64,000 nt of DNA from Carallia brachiata (Eukaryota > Streptophyta > Magnoliopsida > Malpighiales > Rhizophoraceae): positions 7,984,134-8,048,133 of the forward strand of contig JADCRB010000068.1 of assembly GCA_021464245.1 (NCBI GenBank), written 5' to 3'. The notes beneath the pieces were generated by a model that made no database searches, was not told the origin of the DNA, and saw only the letters and a program-made list of their open reading frames with translations. A program made the translations under genes and the position numbers. This document shows positions 11,560 to 24,280 of this stretch, in pieces. Position 1 is the stretch's first letter. Each line of letters opens with the position of its first letter.

Positions 11560-12327
11560 AAAAATTTGACTCACAATGTATGTGAGTCAAAATAGATACC
11601 GCCATATTTGAATTTCTCACATAATAATTCATAAATAAGATGAGAGATGATTCATAAAATCAGAGAAGATTATCCATAACTGTACAGCTAAGAGCGAATG
11701 AATCTTGATAAATAAAAAGATTTATTAGTTGCATTGTTCTTATTAACAAAATTTCATTGAGATTATTTATAGGGAGGACTTGCGGTTGTGAATTACTTTT
11801 TTTTTTTTTTTCACTCTAGGGATCACCATGTGAGGTTATGATTTATATTCACAGGAAAAACCTTCTGAGTTTTTCATATTATGATCTCATCGTCATTGTC
11901 AAATAACAAATGTCTTATCTCAATCAGGTAAACTTTTTTTTTTTTTTTTTTGATGAAATTATAATCCTAGACTCCAAGTCCAACTTAACGTTGGAGGAAT
12001 GACAGCTAAATGGAAATTCCGATTCTAACTCAAAATTTTCAATTATAGTTCTTCACTTTCAATTTCGACTGCCCAAGATATTTTATTGCACTTTATTTGT
12101 ATCAATTTTATTGGTCACATTTTCTAGGCGTTATTTGATTGAATTTCCATTATTTGAAAGGAAAAAATTACGTAAATACATAATAATAAGTACAAAGTTG
12201 ACATGTATATAAAATTGTTTAATTGAGAAAAATGTATTGATTTTAATTAAAAAATAGATAAATTATTGAATTAACTACATATGTCTAATATATTGTAAAC
12301 TGTATGACTGAATAGTAATAATGTCAT
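11560..12327. other. Intergenic, nothing recognised
   Basis: AT-rich sequence with T-runs near 11802 and 11936. No gene or clear repeat ends were seen. Confidence 0.6.
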
Positions 12328-13330
12328 CTTCGAAAACATGGTATTTTGTTTTGGACTTAAAGGATTTATTTATATTATAATAATTTTGACTCTAACATAA
12401 TTTAAAGTCTTGTTTGGCAGCGAGTTTCAATGTTTTGAGAGGAGTGAGTTTGAAAATGTCAGTTATGAAAAGTATAGCCAAACACTTCTCCTTAGTTGTA
12501 TTTTGACTGTAACATGGCATTTTTCTTTTATAACTGACATTCTAAATGGTAAAGTAAATAACGACATCCTAATGTATAAGAGAGAGTTGTAATGGTAATA
12601 ATTTTGTAACCATAATTGATAATTATTTGTAGTTAAGAATTTATGTGATAATCACTTAGATTATTAAAATTATTAACATAAATGATTTTGTAATCTTTCG
12701 GACAACTATATTATCGTTATACTATATTTCAATATTCTCGCAGCTTTTCCTGAAATATAAATGATTTAAGTAATAATTGATGTCCAAATTTATAGTTTAT
12801 CATATAATTTAAAAGATTGGGTGTGTTAAAATCAAGGTGGACATTAGAAGACAGACTAATTTTCATGTTCAATATTACTAACAATGGGAGAGAAATAAGA
12901 CTAATAGTCAAATTTAAAAAAGTAACGAAAATAACATAAATAAAAAATAAGATATTAATAATCTCACTTATAAGACTCACAAAAATTGAAATAATTGTTA
13001 AAAACAAAACTAACATTATTTCAAATCAAAATCAAAAATTAGTTTGTGCAAAACGCGGATTGAATTTCAATGTATATATGACCTATCAAATACAATTGAT
13101 AAACTTCCCTTATTCGAAAACATGGTCTTTTGTTTTAAAAAAAAAAAAAACATGGTCTTTTGTTTTGGACATTAAGGATTTCTCTGTGTTATAACAATTT
13201 CGATTGCAACATAATTAAAAGTCTTGTTTCCTAGTGAGCTCCAAAATTCAACCTGCGTTAGAGGTGGATAAAAGCTGTTATGGGTTTAAATACAACTAAG
13301 TAGAAGTGATTGGCTATACTTTTCATAATC
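12328..13330. repeat. Rearranged repeat: direct copies plus an inverted pair
   Basis: A segment of about 100 bases at 12328-12425 (from CGAAAACATGGTATTTTGTT to GTCTTGTTTGGCAGCGAG) recurs in direct orientation at about 13118-13240. Separately, 12461-12500 (AGTTATGAAAAGTATAGCCA...) is matched by the reverse complement of 13291-13330 (TGGCTATACTTTTCATAATC) with few mismatches. Between them lies AT-rich non-coding sequence. The combination suggests a decayed MITE-like element with internal duplications. I could not assign a superfamily or target-site duplication. Confidence 0.6.
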
Positions 13331-15300
13331 ATGGGGGCCCCGTTATAATTGATCGATCCAATCCCACTCTTTTTAAGTTCATACCACGATTACTCCATGA
13401 AATAAATTGATGTATGTTTTGTATTTATGATTATTTATTATTTAAATTTAAATTTTTATATTCACACTCTTTTTTGATAAAAAATTAGGTAACTGTTAAA
13501 ATAATTAAAAATTATAGCGCGATAATAAATTTTAAATTTATTAATTATTATAATATCCAACGGTGGAAATACATTCGATTTTACTGATATTTAGATAATG
13601 AATTTATCTTTTTAGAAGTAGTTAAATGAGATATTACAAATAAATATTACTTTAATATTAATTTATAAATTTAATAACTGATATATTTATACTAAATATT
13701 CTTTTCATGTTCAAAACAAAAGAGGTCATGCCATGATTCTATATTATTAAAAAAATGTGGATCGGGCATAGTGTATATCGAGAACATTGGCTGCGAAATG
13801 GAAGGTCTGGATAAAAAAATTTATTTAAAATTTTTTCTTCTGCATAATAATGAAGGAAAAAAAAGAAATGAAAACAAAAAATTTAAAATTCCTAAAATAC
13901 CTGAGCTTGTGAATATTTCTAAAAACTATATCTTTAATATTGTGTTTGAATAAAATTTTTAGACGAGAAGAAAGTAAAAAAGAGGATCGTTAAAAGAAAA
14001 AGATGTTTTCTACCATTTCTTGTATTTGAAAAGAGGTAATGAAGAAGAAAAATTATATATTATTTTATTTGTGAAAAGATGAAAAGTGGAGGAGAGAAAT
14101 ATAAAATGAATTAAAATAATAATTTTATCTTTCATAATAAATTTATTTAAATATTTTGTTTAGGTAAAATTGTAATTTTAAAATTATATGAGAATAATTG
14201 AGTTATTTAATAAATTTATTAGGGGAACAAATAATTTTTCTCTTATTTTTAAAAGATTAGTTTTAGTAGAATAAAGAGAATTAAAAAATTTTAAAATTTT
14301 TCTCTCTTTCACTTTTCAAATATTTTCTAAATATAATAATTTATCTTAATTTCTTTTTCTCTCTCTCTTTTCTCCCTTTTCAAATATAACGTAAATTACT
14401 GACACATTTTATTCAGTTCATCCATTTCGTGACCCCTGACCTGTCTTGCGGGCTTATTAATTCTCGCATGCACCGTGACATTGCAAGAGTGTTGACTGTG
14501 TCTTCTTAATCCAAATTGTGACAACTGCAACAAACGTAGCTTCCTACGCTGTTCTGTTGTTTTTCTCGTCCGTTTCGTCTTTAAAAAGTACTTTAATATT
14601 TTCAAGAATAAAAAAATACTCATTAAAGATATATTTTATTTTCCGATTGATAAAACAGGAAAAGGGGAAAAATTGGCAACACCAGAGAGCATTTATTAAG
14701 TTAAATAAAACTGAAATTTGTTCATCGGAAAAATTTATTTTGTCAATATAGATGTTAAAAGTCATCTGTAAAAAAGGCAATTGCATTCTGTTGTTCAACA
14801 TTCGTCTGTCACCGGGAGAAAATAAATAGAAAGAATCTACATTCCTACATAAATTGCACATAATATGTATCACCAATTGTTATATTTTTTTTTGATGACG
14901 ATAGAAATTCTTTTCAAGTAAATTTTAAATTGTTAGCACGATATTTTACTCCTATAACTCTCTACTTAAAATATAAAATACACTTACAAAAAGTCAAACT
15001 TGAGATCATAGACTTAACTCACACAATCCTAAGTTTACACTTACTACTATGCTAACCAAGGTGATCATCAATAATTGTTCCTCATACCAACTGGGAAGAA
15101 GCTAGATGATAACAATTGACCAACAGTAACTCGCACCATCGGTTGCAAACAGAAGCCTTCAAAGGTTTCGATATTTTGGTGTCCTGCATGAATTGACGAA
15201 AGAATAACAGGCCGCTTTCTCAAAGCAAAGGGTGCAGTTCAATGCATTACCGGAGTTCCCTACAACTACTAGATCGGCATCTGCCATGTAAACTTTGCAG
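13331..15300. other. Intergenic, nothing recognised
   Basis: Very AT-rich. ORFs such as 14396-14623 (minus) and 14544-14876 (minus) show no family features and no splice context. The 3' UTR of the transporter gene may begin near the right end. Confidence 0.55.
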
Positions 15301-15619
15301 ACATAAAACTATATAATCAAAAGGATTAACATTAACTTAAAAGATAGAATAAGGCAACAGTGTAACAATAGTGTTTGAATTCCATCTGTCATCCGCCGAG
15401 TACTCTTCGATCAACCCTTTGAACTTAAAAGAAATAAGGATGTAACTAGAAGAAGAAATGAGGGGAAAAAAAAAAACAATAAATAAACACAATAATTTAA
15501 CAAGTACAGCACAATCTCGCGGCACCAGAGGTCAGCCGATGGACCCCAGCCTTGCAGCCACATGAAGGTAAATACATAGACTAAGCAGAACCAATGTATC
15601 CCGCCAAAAGTGAATGCTT

Positions 15620-17570
15620 TTATGCTTTAGACTCGCCAAGCTCAACATCTTTCACAGGAGTGGTATCTACTCCTTCCTTCAGAAGTCTAATTTCCTCCTC
15701 TGTCAGACTGCTCTTGACATGCGGTAAGTTCTTCGCACTTGAACTCTTCTCAGCCTCCACAGCCCAACTATAAACTACCATTCCAAGGACAGCTATAACC
15801 ATCCCCATTATGTTCTTGAAAGTTAGCTCAGAATCAAAAAGCAGCCATCCCAGCGTGAGAACGCAAATTGTTTTCATGTGACCTAGAACCTGAAATGAAG
15901 TTGCAGAAAATCTTCCAATGCAGAGGTACTGGCTCACGTTGCAGAATACAGCTAGAGAGCATGAAAGAATTATAAATAACTGCACAAATTGAGACAAATA
16001 CAATAGAGAAAATCAGCAATAACTTTTTCACGCATATAGATTCAACAAAGAAGCACATAGAAATTGACCGGCTTACAGTGACAGTGAAAAAAAAAAGGGT
16101 AGATACTCACAATGGCACCAGTAGACATCTTATAATTTGTTATAAATTTGTCGTTAAGGTAGTAATCTACAAATGGACCAAATATCAGGAGAGAAAGGGC
16201 CTGAATTGGAGCCGTTTTACTCAGCAATTCAAAAGATCCAATCGAGTATTTCTTCTGCAAGGAACCTATAGTCTGTTCCAGAAAAGGAAACAAAATCGAT
16301 CAGGAATTTTTCCACAAAGACCATCTAAAATGCAATCAGGACAATTGTGGCTTTGAACGTGAAAAACATAGTCACAGATATGCTAGTTGAGTGCCTTCTC
16401 CAGTAACTTTGTCCATTTATTCTTTAATTGTTCTTTATAACCATTGGATGAGCTTGATAAATCTAATAATTTCTTTCCAAAAAAAAAAAAATCCTGCTCG
16501 TCATCGTATCATAATAATGCAATACGAAGCTTATATTTGACAAATTGACCGTACGAATTCCCCACTTGTTGGACTAAAATCATCTAAATCATGTCAATCG
16601 AACTAGATTCAGCTTCAACCGCATCGATGCTTGACTATCCGCTACTTGCACGACAAGCACCAGCTGGCAAACAGCCAACATTTCCCAGCAACAGCGAAAT
16701 CAAAACATACTAGCAAACTACTTTGACTTATAGCGATGCATACGCATCTGAGACAGTAACAAACTGAAAGAATGGTCGTTGAATACTCACAATCTGTTGC
16801 AAAGAGGTAGACAAAACAGCTACGCAGGCGCAGATAAAACCTTTGGCATTAACCTTGACATCAGTAACAGTGCAAACACCAACGCCTATCACAACAACCA
16901 CAACAGATAATTTGACTTCTCTAGAGTAGTGCTTGTTGTGGAGGATCCATTCCATCACGCAAACCACCGGGATCATGCTCAGTTTAGAAATCTGCACGCA
17001 ACAAACAATGACGATTATTAGATTAGATTAGATTGGATTAGATCTCAATTGTAAAGCTTAAATCGGAAAGACTAATAATAATCTCTCTAGTTGGATGATA
17101 GCAGAGGAGAGCATATAGCATAGCATAAAACAGCATTACTTGGTAGAAGCCGACGGAGTTAAGCATGAGGCTGAGGTTCATGCCAGTGATAGACATATTG
17201 GCAACAATGCTAAACCAAAGGAGTTCCCACAGAGGAACGTGCTTCGACACCGACAAGCCGGTCGCATTTGACACCAGGCCCACCAGCGCCGTTACCGCAA
17301 AGTGGAATCCCGTTAACGTCGTCGCTGCGTTATCCCCAAAATTATAAAAAAATAAAAAAAAAAAAAAAAAACTCCTCCGGATCAGCACGCAGTAACAGTA
17401 GCAGCAGATCAACAAAAATTGGAAAGAGATCTGAGAGTACCGAAGCTGAAACCGTAACCGCCGGCGGACATGAGCTGCTTGTTGGCCATAATAATGCCGA
17501 CGGAGCTGATGACATTCATGGCCCAGGCTCCGACATCGGACACCGCCGACTTCTTGTTCTCGCCCTCCAT
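15620..17570 (-). CDS. URGT: UDP-rhamnose/UDP-galactose transporter (nucleotide-sugar transporter), 5 exons, 345 aa
   Basis: Exons (minus): 17441-17570, 17140-17324, 16791-16991, 16111-16272 and 15620-15979. All have GT-AG borders and join in one frame to 345 residues, the usual length. The protein starts [20 protein letters not shown] and contains [80 protein letters not shown] and [18 protein letters not shown], all characteristic of the plant URGT clade of the drug/metabolite transporter superfamily. Family members are Golgi membrane antiporters with about 10 membrane segments that import UDP-rhamnose and UDP-galactose for pectin and hemicellulose synthesis. The acidic C-terminal tail ends DVELGESKA. 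The in-frame ATG 30 codons upstream (17660) is not preferred, because the family starts near the chosen Met. Clade assignment is strong. The exact paralogue and substrate preference are inferred. Confidence 0.93.
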
Positions 17571-18190
17571 CTTTTTGTTTTTGTGTCCGCCGCTGCAGCT
17601 GCTTTCTTTCACCGTCTCAAAATTAGAGACTCCGGTGAGATTGATTGTCTTGTTGCGCACTAATAAATGGAGGAGGCCAAAAGATCCGGCGAGATTGGAA
17701 TTGCGGATGCGGCTGAGAAGTAGAATTTTGATAATTTTACACCAATGGCAGCAGATCTCCTTCTCCCACTTGTCAACAAGAAGAAGAATAATTAAATAAT
17801 AGACAAAAATTTTTAAAATTAAAATTAAAATTAAAATAAATAAAAGAAGAGGAATGCAAGAGAAGAGGAGAATTCAGACTTGGACTGACTGTCTGTCTGT
17901 CTGTCTCTGTGTGTGTCCGGGTTGAATTTATTCTTGTGAATGTTTGGGTTAAGAAAATTCGGGTGCTTGCCTCCTTCTCTTTGTTTGTTTGTTTGTTTTT
18001 TGATTTTGAAATTGGAGAGAAAGAGGAAAGAAAGTTCAAAAAGAAAGAAAGATCAAAAATTAAAATATTGGAATTGGGCGGATCTTTTGGGAGGAGAAAG
18101 GAGAAGGAGGAGGAGGAGGAGGAAAGCAAACGGACTAGGGGGAGACGAGCAGAGGCAGAGCGAGGCAAGCAAGCAGTATTACTTTTGAGT
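17571..18190 (-). promoter_or_regulatory. 5' UTR/promoter of the URGT gene, GA/CT-rich
   Basis: Upstream of the ATG the minus strand is pyrimidine-rich. The plus strand shows GTCTGTCTGTCTGTC, TTTGTTTGTTTGTTT and GGAGGAGGAGGAGGA microsatellite runs at about 17890-18122. Such CT/GA tracts are common in plant core promoters and leaders. No TATA box or transcription start could be fixed. Confidence 0.4.
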
Positions 18191-21100
18191 TTCAAAAAAC
18201 AAACAACACCTAAAAATAAATATGTGAAAAATTTGGTAAGTATACAAAATTCTTTTATTGTGTTTATATATTTATATTTTGTATAGTTATGAGTGTTTTT
18301 TTTATAATTATAATAATAAAAAATAATTTAAAAAATATTATTATTTTTTTATTTTATATTTTTTAATTATAATTATATAAAATTAACGTATATGAATGAA
18401 ATATAATAATATGCATCCGTCCTTATAACTGTCCTTATAACGAAGCCGAATAAATAAATAGGAATTTGGGTAATTCGTTTCCCTTTGGGAATCTAGTTAC
18501 AGGGACTTAGACCCTGTAACCGCAACCGGAAGCGACCATTTTTCTTTTTTCTTTTTTCTTTTAAATGATTGTCAAAGTTATTAAATCCAATTCAGATATT
18601 TGAACCGCACCGAAGATTTGGTTAATATAGATTAATGGTTAGCTCGATCAGACCAACGTTCAAAATAATTTAAGATTTTTGTTCTTTTGTACATAGCTTT
18701 CTGGTATTTTTTTTAAGACCATAATAAAGAAACGGAGCTTTTTCTTTTTTTATGTTTTTGGATTCGTTTATTTTATTTTTAGTCAAAAGAAAGACGTATT
18801 TAGGTTCAACTGCCTCTAACTAGATTTTTACTCAATTAGGTTTCAAACATCCGGTCAAGTTGATCGGATTTTTCTGATTCAAAGATTTAAGCTGTTTTTT
18901 TAACTAATCAGATTTAATTTAACAGTTAGTTTATTAAGTTATTGATCTGACCGACCAGTTCAAATTCAATTTTACAACGATGGTGATTGTATTCATATTT
19001 TTTTTAATTATAATTGTTTGTATATTCTGTTTGAAAAATGTACACATAAAAAAATGTGTAAATTCACATTACGTTCATCTCACAAATTTTTTCTTTCGGG
19101 AATCAAAGGAATTTTTAGCAGTGGGAATGCGGTGCTGTTTCACGCTTCCCTTCCTCCCCCAGTTTCCCTTTCTCCGTCTCTTTCGTTGCACCTTCTTTTT
19201 TCGACACGGCAAGTCGGCAGCAACGCTTTAGTTTAGGCTCAACGTAAACCTCACTCCCTTTTCTTTTTCCTTTTCTTTAAATTTTCCCCCTTTTTTGTCC
19301 TTTTAATTTTCCTTGGTAGACCCTCTCCCCAAACCAAAGTTTGTTTACTCTCACTTAATCTTTTTCTGTACCACAATTAGTACTGATATCACATTCAATT
19401 TTAAGTTTTGAGTTTGAATTTTTGTTAAAATTAATTAATTAAAAATAATTTTGTGTGCTTTTTTAAATATTGAATTAATTTGGCTCTCTTAAATAAAAAT
19501 GTTAAATAACAAAGTTTTTTAATTAATAAATGATTAACATATGTTATCACGTCTTCTTGTCACCGCCACTACTGTTACAGTTGTAATTGATCTCATAAAT
19601 TAAATCCTCTGTTAGTTCACCATTTACCTTTTGCTAGAGTTAAAATGTTCCGATTTTTTTATAATAAAAAAATTTTATCGTAAATATATCAATTATTTAA
19701 TTTTTATTAATAATTTTATAAAATATAAAATATTAATTATAAATCTTTTCTCGTTCTCTATCCTTGGAAATTGCCTTAGTTGGTGTACCCTTGGATTCAC
19801 GCAGCTAATAATTGCGTTTTTTTTTTTCGAATAACTAATAATTACGTTTCTTTTGATAAATCAATACTGTCTAATACTTTATAGGAAAATCCAGACCCCT
19901 AGAAATTTAAGTCTATCACTTTCTTAGCTTTTAAATCCTTATGCTCAACATAAATTACTAAACTAAAAGATTAGGACGAATTTCCATGCGCTTCCTGATA
20001 ATTATTATATAATAATGTTATTATTTTCCTAATTATAATCCACGTCGTCTTCAAGTAGTTAAATTAAAGCTTAAAGATTGAAATATCAACACACATATAC
20101 GGGAAATCTCATCTTTTCCGCCCAATTCTCACATTATTTTGTAAGACTGAGCACAAACATGGGTTTCTTAAACGGCTCAACGTCAGAAACTTATTTTTTT
20201 TATCCAAAAACAAAAAATAAAGTAGAAACAATATTACACAGACACGATAAAAAATATTATACCGTTTTACTGTATACAGTAGATAAAGACCGCTACACTT
20301 TAAACGTCAAACACTTATGAAGGTAAGCTTTAGAAAAATTTAACTTCTAATACCGAACGCTATAAAAGGAAATTATTGTCTAAAGCATTAATTAATCAGA
20401 AGTCTTATACCCATTTCCATGTCAATGGAAAGGTAGATAGATTAGATTAGCATTAGATGCATGCAATGGTCCTTTTAATTCTCTACCACACATTGCATGC
20501 GCGTCCCTGAATTACTGCACCCATCTCTTAAATTCCCAAACCAAATTTCTACTTTCTTCCTTACAAATTACAGTTTTTTTTTTTTTTTTTTTTTTTGCAT
20601 ATTTTCTAAGCGCAGTAGGAAATCTAATGCAAGAAGTGAGAAGAAAAAAAAATTTTTGCACAAATTTACTAGGAGCCAAAAAAAAGAACCTCACAAATTA
20701 GAAAATAGATCTCCTATTCTCTCTGTTTTTTTTTTTTGTTCTTTCTAATTGTTTTCTTAAAAGAATTTTTGCCCCATAAATGATTTTGTATGATCCCACT
20801 TACAATGGCGAGGGGGCACCCACCATTTTATTCACGACTTCTAACATGTAGTGTCTGCTTAAACCTCCCAACTATATGACCTTCACAAGATCTTTGTAAA
20901 GTTCAATGGTCATAATCAAAATATTTAGCATTTGAAATTTATTTTTAATTAACCCTTTCTTTTTAATGCTCTTGTGTCACAATTTCTTAAATTCATTTAA
21001 AACAAAAGTTAATTTTTACTTGGTTCCAACTAAAACGGATACTCAAAACCTGCAGTCATTGAGTTAATCTTTGCTCTCTTCTTCCCGGAAAGTTTGTTGT

Positions 21101-22726
21101 CCAAATTTGTTATGCTTATTAAAAAAAAAAATTGCAGTTTTTTTTTTTTTAAAACTTTTTCTCACCTCTCAACTCTACGATAAATCGAATACAAGCAAAA
21201 AGAAGAGAAACGTTACTGTAGGATACCATATTTATTAATGATAAATTACAAAATTCTTTTTAGCCCATTTGATTGTTAAAAAAACAGGAAAGGTATATGA
21301 GCAGATTTCCCTTAAGTCATTGACATTATTTAGCTACTTTCAAGTATAAAATTTTTTAAAAGTAAGATTGGATGTCATATACTTGCCTTTCCGAAAATTC
21401 AATTTTTAATTCTTTATTGTGATTATATTCGTGTTTGTGTAAATAATGTAATTTTTAGATTAAATAAGCATATAGTAGTCACTGAAGATATTACTAATTT
21501 TGTTGATAGTTAATTCTATCTCCGATTTAAGTGGACTTAGGAACTGTTATGCTCATATCTACATTTGCATCCTTCTACCAGATCAAAATCTTTTTTGGTA
21601 TTTCATATCAATAGACATTTCATCTGGCATCTCTTTTATTGTGTGCGGCACTTTAGCGTTAATAATCAAATGTTTCAGAATTGAAATCATCCATCCCAAA
21701 CTACATTTCCATTCGAAAAAAAAAAAGAATTTTTCTCCATATATCTTCTTTTATGTACAAAAAATAAATAAAAAAACATATTACTCCACAGATACCACAT
21801 ATTTTCCTTTTTTTAAAAAAAAAAATTCTCATGAAAATGACTCTCGTTCTACACATATTTTTTACTATAAAATTTGTAAAAACGTGACAAGATTCGTCTT
21901 TTTCCTTTGCAAATCTTGCCTGCTAGGGTGTGGATCGTAGAAGAGACAAGTGTCTTTTTGTCGATTATCGGCTATATAAAACCACCCCCCCAACCCCAAA
22001 AAAGAAGAAAAAGGAAGGTTGGCCTGGCCATCTGGTCCGCCTGAGAAGCCACCGTCGCGAGCACGGTCGATGGCTTTGCTGCAAGTTAGAAGTTCCTTTC
22101 ATTTGTTTCTTTCAATTGATTTCGATTAGAATTTGGATTTAAGTCCCTCAATCTGAAAAATAATTCCAATGCCAATTACATTGTAATTCATTGATACAAT
22201 TTTCTTTCATTTTTTATTATTATGAGTATGACACATTTTTTGTTTTTTATTTTCTTTTGGGGATCATGACAGCTCTTTAAATTGATGAAGTCACTTCTGC
22301 AGCACATGAACTTATGCATCACAATCACACGAAAACAAAGTCCTCGCTGTGATTTAGGCTTTTTGTGCACATGATGGTTGCAATGATAACCAAAGCGACA
22401 AGCCCGAAAATTAGTGCATGATATTATTATTGTTAGTCAGCGCGAAGTAATTATTTTAAAGAAAAAATTTAATAACTTTATTAAAATATCTTTCAAATAA
22501 TTATAAAATAATATATTTTATTAAATAATTAAATTTATAAAAAAATAAAATTAAAAATTACTAACGATTACTTAATAAAATTATATAATTATTTATTATT
22601 ATTATTATTTATATAAAGCTACTTAATGTTGCTTTTATTTAATGAATTTGCGGTCAACTTGTAAAAATGTCGTAGGTAGTTTCTCCTCTTGTTTTATAAG
22701 GAGCATCATTACATAGCCATCCATTA
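18191..22726. other. Intergenic, nothing recognised
   Basis: A long AT-rich stretch with many homopolymer runs and only short accidental ORFs (for example 21500-21940). A GC-richer patch at about 21915-22090 contains short ORFs with no recognisable family. Confidence 0.55.
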
Positions 22727-22981
22727 AGTGGTTATTTCGTAGCTATTATATATAATATGATAGATAAATTATATAGTATAATAAAAAAATTAAAAAAATA
22801 TATAATATATCAAAAAAAATTATACGATACGTGTAATCAGTTATTAATTTTTTTTAAAAAAAATTAGTTATACGTATAATATAATTTTTTTAACATGTTG
22901 TATAATTTTCTTTTAATTTTTCTACTATACTGTATAATTTACCTATCATGTTATATTGTGACAGCCACGAAACAGTCACCT
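22727..22981. mobile_element. Fold-back MITE, about 255 bp
   Basis: The whole segment is a long imperfect palindrome. The left arm begins AGTGGTTATTTCGTAGC and continues AATATGATAGATAAATTATA. The right arm, read on the minus strand, begins AGGTGACTGTTTCGTGGC and continues AACATGATAGGTAAATTATA. The arms meet around 22850 in AATTTTTTTTAAAAAAAATT. There is no coding capacity. Size and structure fit a non-autonomous DNA transposon that could form a hairpin RNA. Confidence 0.78.
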
Positions 22982-24280
22982 GAAAAATACTAAAAAATAG
23001 TTAAAATTTTTTTCTGTTTTATAAAAAAAAACAATAAAGTTAAGGTGACAAATACGTGTAGAGAGCAATTTAATATTATTGTTTTTTCTAAAATTTTTAT
23101 TGTCGTAAATAAAAAAAAAAAGGTATCTTGATTTTTGTTGGTAAGTCATTGTATGAAATACTACAAGCCTTCAGGATTTTCTTTTTAAAGAAATATTATT
23201 CATCTCGAATTGATATTATAAATTACACGAAATATATTAAAAAATGAAATAAATTAAAGAAATTTTATTTAATAATTTATTTTATTTTATTTATTTCCTT
23301 ATAAATATATTTAAACATCTAACCATAATATTTAATTTTGATAAAAGTTGTTACTAAAAAATATATAAATAAATATATAATAATTTATTAATTGAATCGG
23401 TGCATTCGGCACCGAATCCATTTGGTCCAGCTAGTCGTACCCATAATAATTCGTGAATATGTTTACCACCAGTTCTACGCATTTTCTCATGTCCTTTTCT
23501 TTGTCTTTTCTTTTAGCCTTTTCCCATTAATCATATATTAAAAAAAAAAGAGAAGCAAAGTTCCGTTACTGAATCAAAGATGGAAAATTTATGAAAAATT
23601 ACAATTCCCACCGCGAAATGGTACACCGACAAGTGCACATGTTGCCCACTTCCTTGTCTAACGTCCTTGCTTGCTACAGATCAACATTCTCAGTCCAATA
23701 TCAGACAGTGAAGAATTGTTGACACTGACGCCTATGGAAACACCAGTTTTTGCATGGACCAAACATTTCAACAAAAAAAAAAAAAAACCTGCTTTTGCCC
23801 ACTTTAGAGACAAAAGGGTTCAATCAAGGCACAAATTAAATAAAATTACGTGCAATTTTTCCCACTTGGTTATGCAGAATAAGATTTCAATTCAGAAAAC
23901 ATTTACATATAAAAAATTCTATTCGGAAAATTCATAAACAATGGAATAGTTGCCCTGGCGGAGCATATCCCGATCAAGTTTGCTTTGCATAAATCGTATG
24001 CCAACAGCTTACAATAGCTTAAAACTACGCAAAAATCTGAGTATACATACATCTCATCTACCAAACAACAATGATACAGATACAGATAAACTACAACATA
24101 ATTGAGCAAAGCAAATCGCGGCCACCCAAAACACAAACTTTGGAGGGATGGACTGTCCAGATCATCTTCTTGTATCATACAAACACATTTCAAAGCACGA
24201 ACAATGAACAAAGTCTCCCCAATGCGCAAGATTATACACGAGGTATTCAAGCTTTCAAACATCAGATGGCTCTCCTACAC
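22982..24280. other. Intergenic and 3' UTR of the DNAJ gene
   Basis: The right-hand few hundred bases are probably the 3' UTR of the minus-strand DNAJ10-like gene. The remainder is AT-rich with no recognised gene. Confidence 0.5.

Noticed and set aside
14879..15065. Sequence ending ATGCTAACCAAGGTGATC as a tRNA or SINE
   Set aside because: Resembles repeat-like text but lacks clear polymerase III boxes or ends.
16042..16293. Separate ORFs within the URGT gene read through introns
   Set aside because: The donor and acceptor sites at 16111, 16272 and neighbours join the conserved protein exactly. The intron read-throughs are artefacts.
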